Origin: Lycorma delicatula
Taxonomy: Eukaryota; Arthropoda; Insecta; Hemiptera; Fulgoridae
DNA length: 64,000 nt
Assembly: GCF_047948215.1 (NCBI RefSeq)
Contig: NC_134457.1
Location: forward strand, 85,474,898 to 85,538,897
Reading direction: 5' to 3'
Below the pieces are notes generated by a model, which was not told the DNA's origin, made no database searches, and saw only the letters and a program-made list of their open reading frames with translations. Below are positions 60,905-64,000 of the stretch, in pieces. The first letter of the stretch is position 1; each line of letters begins with the position of its first letter. A program made the translations under genes and the position numbers.

Positions 60905-61235
60905 AAGAAAATTATGTAGAGAAGAGTTATTTACAATCTGCACAAGAATTGGGTAGCAGTTATATCAAGTAGAAAATGAAAAAAAATACAGGTTCCCATT
61001 CAAAAGGAGTGAGACAAGGATGTAGTATGTAATTTTTTTTAGCTTGTTTATAGAAGAAACAATAAAGGAATTTAAGAATAAATTTGAGAATGAAGCAATT
61101 GTCTAAGGATAAAAAATAAAGATATTAAGATTCAGTGATGGCACACACTGAATTTTGGCTGACACACAGATGAATTAAAAGAAATACTTAATAACATGGA
61201 TTTATTGCTAGGAGAGAAATATATTTTCTCTCCTA
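60905..61235 (+). pseudogene. Non-LTR reverse transcriptase fragment
   Basis: Plus-strand reading GSHSKGVRQGCSM (about 60990-61030) is the conserved RRGVRQGCxLSPxLF motif of LINE reverse transcriptases. Downstream phrases in other frames include a FMELFxEEAIKE-like stretch, an IKILRFSDG-like stretch where FADD is expected, and NNMDLLLGEKY. Heavily decayed and truncated at both ends. It could be from the same clade as the 17-18 kb relic. Confidence 0.65.
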
Positions 61236-62526
61236 GGGTGGCATTGTATTTACTAAGATATACAGGTTTTGTAAAGTTTTTACTTTCTGTTTCTTCAGTC
61301 TGGACAAAGATTGAAATACATAAAATAGATTATTAAGGTAGTAATTGCTGATTATTAAGGTAGTAAAAGGCTATAGTAATTGTGTTGAAATTAAAAAAAA
61401 ATAGCACATAAAAATTGCATCAATAAAAACTGGTGATCGATTATAAAAAATAAATAAATAGTTTTAATGTTATGACATTGCTGATAAGAAATTTTCAATA
61501 AATTATTGTGCTTGCCCAAAATACATTATGTAACATGTTATTACTTTATATTAAAAAAGTTTTTGAAGTTATTTAAATTTTGTTTGTGGTACCTTTTTGG
61601 GTATTAATTGTGAAAGTGTTTGTATAATTTGTAAAACTTTCTTATAAATATTTATTTTTTTTATTTTTCAGCAACTTAATTATTTTGATATCTTTTCTTC
61701 AATTATTATTTTGTACACTGATTTTATATGATTTGTTCTCAATTTGCTGAATATTAAGAAAGATATCCTTTTTAAATTAATGCGTCCCTGTGTTTTTAAC
61801 ATTATCTGAAAAATGTAATATGAATATATTTTTCTGTTGTGAAGTTAAATGAAGGCTATGAAATAACCTTTTCTTTCTAACATTTATTATGACTCCATTT
61901 TTTTCTTCCATTATGTACTGTTAATTTCTTCAGTTTTTATGAAGAGTAGGTAGAATACTATTGAAAATTACATTCCTGATCTTTCTTGTATTTATTTCTT
62001 AAAAGAATAATATATTGCTTTTCATATAATGATATTCACAGAAGTTAATGAATTTATCTAAGCAGTAAAAAATTAAGGAAGATATTTTTATTTTTACTAA
62101 GCGTTCTTTTTTTAAAATTACATTTTTAATTCTTTTGGTGCAAGAATTGATGGTGGAGTTACCTCAAAAAAAAAAAATATTCTTCAATATAAAATATATC
62201 GTAAGATATAAAACATTCTTACTTAAATTTTTACTGTTTACGAGTATGTGAACACATTTATTTCTGTAATAATAATATTTAATTATTTTATAAATAATAA
62301 TTTACATGTGTCATGATATTGATTTGTGCTACTGAAGAAAAAACCAGTGAGGTATGTATTATTAATTGTACTGTATGTTTTCATGTACGCCGATGGACTA
62401 TATAATTTTTCAGATTATACAGTTTTTGTTAGTATTTATGACAATTATTTTTTATATTTAAAAAAAGGATTGATATAATATTACCTGTAGATTTGTTACA
62501 TTAAATTTATTGTTAATATGTTACAG
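61236..62526. other. Intron 7, end: nothing recognised
   Basis: A 15-bp inverted repeat (AGAGAAATATATTTTCTCT near 61214-61233) marks the left side; the rest is ordinary AT-rich intron leading to exon 8. Confidence 0.55.
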
Positions 62527-62601
62527 TTCCAATTTGTCAATTCCTTCTTGTCGTTGTTCTACATTGCCTTCTACCTTCAGGATCAAGAAAAACTGAAGGA
62601 G
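62527..62601 (+). CDS. Ano8: Ano8 exon 8 of window: fifth membrane segment
   Basis: The acceptor is ATGTTACAG ending at 62526 and the donor GTAATT starts at 62602. It is 75 bp (25 codons), phase 0 at both ends. It encodes FQFVNSFLSLFYIAFYLQD then QEKLKE, which joins the end of exon 7 to complete the fifth membrane helix. The YIAFYL and LKE positions match anoctamin-8. The following exon (the ATLLITRQ region in relatives) is not present before the right edge. Confidence 0.95.
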
Positions 62602-63117
62602 GTAATTTGTTTCTATTTACATTTAAACTGTATTTTTATTATTATAAATACTATAATATATCTTATTTTAAAGTATTATAAAAATGTTATATAAAAACTA
62701 AAATTATTGTTTTTTGTACATTAAAAAAGTGACTGAAAACGTTTTGGTCCTTTGGTTCATGGATTACAAATAATAATCACTGTTTACATTGATGTTTTTT
62801 TTATGTAAGTAATAAATTGCTTATCTACTATGTTTTGAGGACATAAACTAAACAAAATATGCTATATTTTTGTATGCTTGAATTACTTTTTAATTCCAGA
62901 TTCATTGATTAAGAAATAATAAAAGAGAGCAGAATTTTATTGTTCAACTGTTCGTAGTGGTTCATGAACATATGAAAAAGTATTTGGTGGTTATCCTCAG
63001 TACAAATATTTATTTGTCTGTGCTCTTTAATAGTGGTTTGTTAAATATTTTTTGTAAAATAAAGTGTGACTGTGGATTTTTTCTAATGAATTGATTCATT
63101 TACTACTTGGTTGCATA
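62602..63117. other. Start of intron 8: nothing recognised
   Basis: AT-rich intron between exon 8 and the inverted mariner pair. Confidence 0.6.
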
Positions 63118-63290
63118 CAAGGTCTGTAAATAAATTAATGAGATTGGTTCAGAAAAATTTTGTATTTACAAACCAATTATACATAGACTCTATCACCTTC
63201 CCTTGGGAAGCCACACAACGCTTCAAATGGTTTTCCCATTCTTCATAGCAGTGTTGAACTCAGAAACTGGAATATCCTTCAGATGGTCGG

Positions 63291-63488
63291 TTAGATTTTT
63301 TTAATGTTTTCTACTGTTCCAAAATAGTGTCCTTTGAGGCGTTTTTTTAAAGTTGGGAACAGGAAAATGTCACAGGGATTCAATTCAGGAAAATAAGGTG
63401 GTTGAGGAACTACAGGAATGTTTTTCTTTGCCAAAAACTCATTAATTGAGTGTGGAGTGTGACAAGGTGCATTGTCATGATGCACCAT
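63291..63488 (-). pseudogene. Mariner transposase C-terminal part, left arm
   Basis: Reads MVHHDNAPCHTPHSINEFLA, then PPYFPELNPCDIFLFPTLKK and GTVENIKKI. It holds both the second (HHDN) and third (NPCD) catalytic aspartates, 34 residues apart as in DD34D mariners. The N-terminal two thirds are absent. The segment downstream of it to the terminal repeat is non-frame-preserved. Confidence 0.85.
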
Positions 63489-63504
63489 CGTGAATCACAT
63501 CAAA

Positions 63505-63990
63505 ACCACGCTAATTTTTTCTTCGATAGTAACGGCATTGTCCATAAGGAGTTTTTGCCTATAGGGCAAACTGTAAATCAATATGTTTACCGAGAAATTC
63601 TTGAAAGACTGTGGAAAAAGTTGCCTGCATGAAACCAGCCATCAAAGACAACTGGATGCGCATCATGCCAATCTACCTTGTCACACTGCACTCTCAATTA
63701 ATGAGTTTTTGGCAAAGAAAAACATTCCTGTAGTTCCTGAACCACCTTATTTACTTGAATTGAGTCCCTGTGATGTTTTCCTGTTCCCAACTTCAAAAAA
63801 ACACCTCAAAGGACACCATTTTGGAACAGTAGAAAACATTAAAAAAATCTAACCGACCGCATGAAGGATATTCCGGTTTCTGACTTTCTACACTGCTATG
63901 AAGAGTGGGAAAACCGTTTGAAGCATTGCGCAGCTTCCCAAGGGAACTATTTCAATGGTGATAGTCCATGAATTATTGTATTGTAAATAA
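63505..63990 (+). pseudogene. Mariner transposase C-terminal half, right arm
   Basis: Reads FFFDSNGIVHKEFLPIGQTV, NQYVYREILERLWKK, a frame change, then HHANLPCHTALSINEFLAKK, PPYLLELSPCDVFLFPTSKK and GTVENIKKI. The second catalytic Asp is Ala here (HHAN), the third is kept. It extends about 60 residues further toward the N-terminus than the left arm. Confidence 0.85.
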
Positions 63991-64000
63991 AAAGTTTTTC

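Larger units (their letters stand above)
1754..62601 (+). other. Ano8: Anoctamin-8-type gene, internal part (8 exons)
   Basis: Eight exons splice in frame: every intron starts GT and ends AG, and all codon phases agree. The product keeps anoctamin order: cytosolic N-terminal domain (exons 1-2, with the motif QVFPLHD), then five hydrophobic segments (exon 3, exon 4, exon 5, exon 6, exons 7-8). ANO8 fits better than ANO10 because of YFAWLG, YKWGTLD, EPRP, WKR and FQFVNSFLSLFYIAFYLQD. Vertebrate ANO8 is an endoplasmic reticulum protein that tethers ER to plasma membrane and tunes store-operated calcium entry; transfer of that role to this species is inference. The first exons, the remaining membrane segments and the calcium-site region lie outside the window. 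Introns measure about 0.75, 5.6, 4.1, 7.6, 2.3, 20.1 and 19.2 kb. Confidence 0.93.
63118..64000. mobile_element. Inverted pair of family 1 mariner 3' ends (copy C)
   Basis: The left arm starts after TA (63116-63117) with CAAGGTCTGTAAATAAATTAATG and runs to about 63488, coding on the minus strand. The right arm codes on the plus strand from about 63505 and leaves the window at 64000 reading GTAAATAAAAAGTTTTTC, the same subterminal sequence inverted. Both arms lack the 5' half of the element. The terminal repeat of the right arm must lie just beyond the window. Arms of about 370 bp face each other around a unique centre. Confidence 0.88.

Overview
The window is animal nuclear DNA, strongly AT-rich by eye, with large introns packed with decayed transposons. 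The mix of mariner, Tc1/IS630-like, pogo/Tigger, hAT, Helitron-like, BEL/Pao, Penelope-like, non-LTR and SINE remnants, together with the one host gene, fits an arthropod, most likely an insect. Several repeats look like ones I associate with Hemiptera, but that is recall, not a search result. Nothing bacterial is present: no operons, CRISPR array or rRNA.

The only host gene I can support is one plus-strand gene spanning almost the whole window: the middle part of an anoctamin (TMEM16) of the ANO8 type. Eight exons join in frame with correct splice phases: 1754-1989, 2736-2852, 8493-8599, 12749-12934, 20507-20659, 22989-23124, 43224-43279 and 62527-62601. They encode about 355 residues, from the cytosolic N-terminal domain through the first five membrane segments. 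The 5' exons lie upstream of the window and the remaining membrane segments lie downstream. Exon 7 is only 56 bp and sits between introns of about 20.1 and 19.2 kb.

Layout by region. 1-8.5 kb: exons 1-2, a minus-strand Tigger relic (4.07-5.28 kb) and an unexplained block (5.3-7.45 kb). 8.5-20.7 kb: exons 3-5, a mariner (11.1-12.4 kb), a Tc1-like transposase split by a SINE (13.7-15.3 kb), a second type of mariner relic (15.9-16.6 kb), a non-LTR retrotransposon tail (16.9-18.0 kb) and a BEL/Pao 5' end (18.0-20.3 kb). 20.7-43.3 kb: exon 6, a third mariner type (21.6-22.9 kb), a Penelope-like relic, a near-perfect 1.47 kb tandem duplication (31.0-33.96 kb), a hAT relic, a Helitron-like N-terminal repeat, a second copy of the first mariner (37.2-38.5 kb), a SINE fragment and exon 7. 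43.3-64 kb: a complete-length mariner (44.9-46.2 kb), an IS630-like element (48.0-49.35 kb), a fragment of a related transposase and a Tigger relic (51-52 kb), a possible solo LTR, an intact-looking SINE with 14-bp target duplications (59.9-60.2 kb), a reverse-transcriptase fragment, exon 8, and a head-to-head inverted pair of mariner ends running off the right edge.

The mobile elements do not form a pathway with the host gene: they are intronic passengers, all coding-dead as far as I can read. The most interesting points are structural: a SINE inserted at the codon of a transposase's first catalytic aspartate, an inverted mariner pair that would fold into a long hairpin in the host pre-mRNA, a tandem duplication with a templated filler at its junction, and a tiny obligatory exon with a weak donor between two giant introns. 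I found no convincing new biological system.
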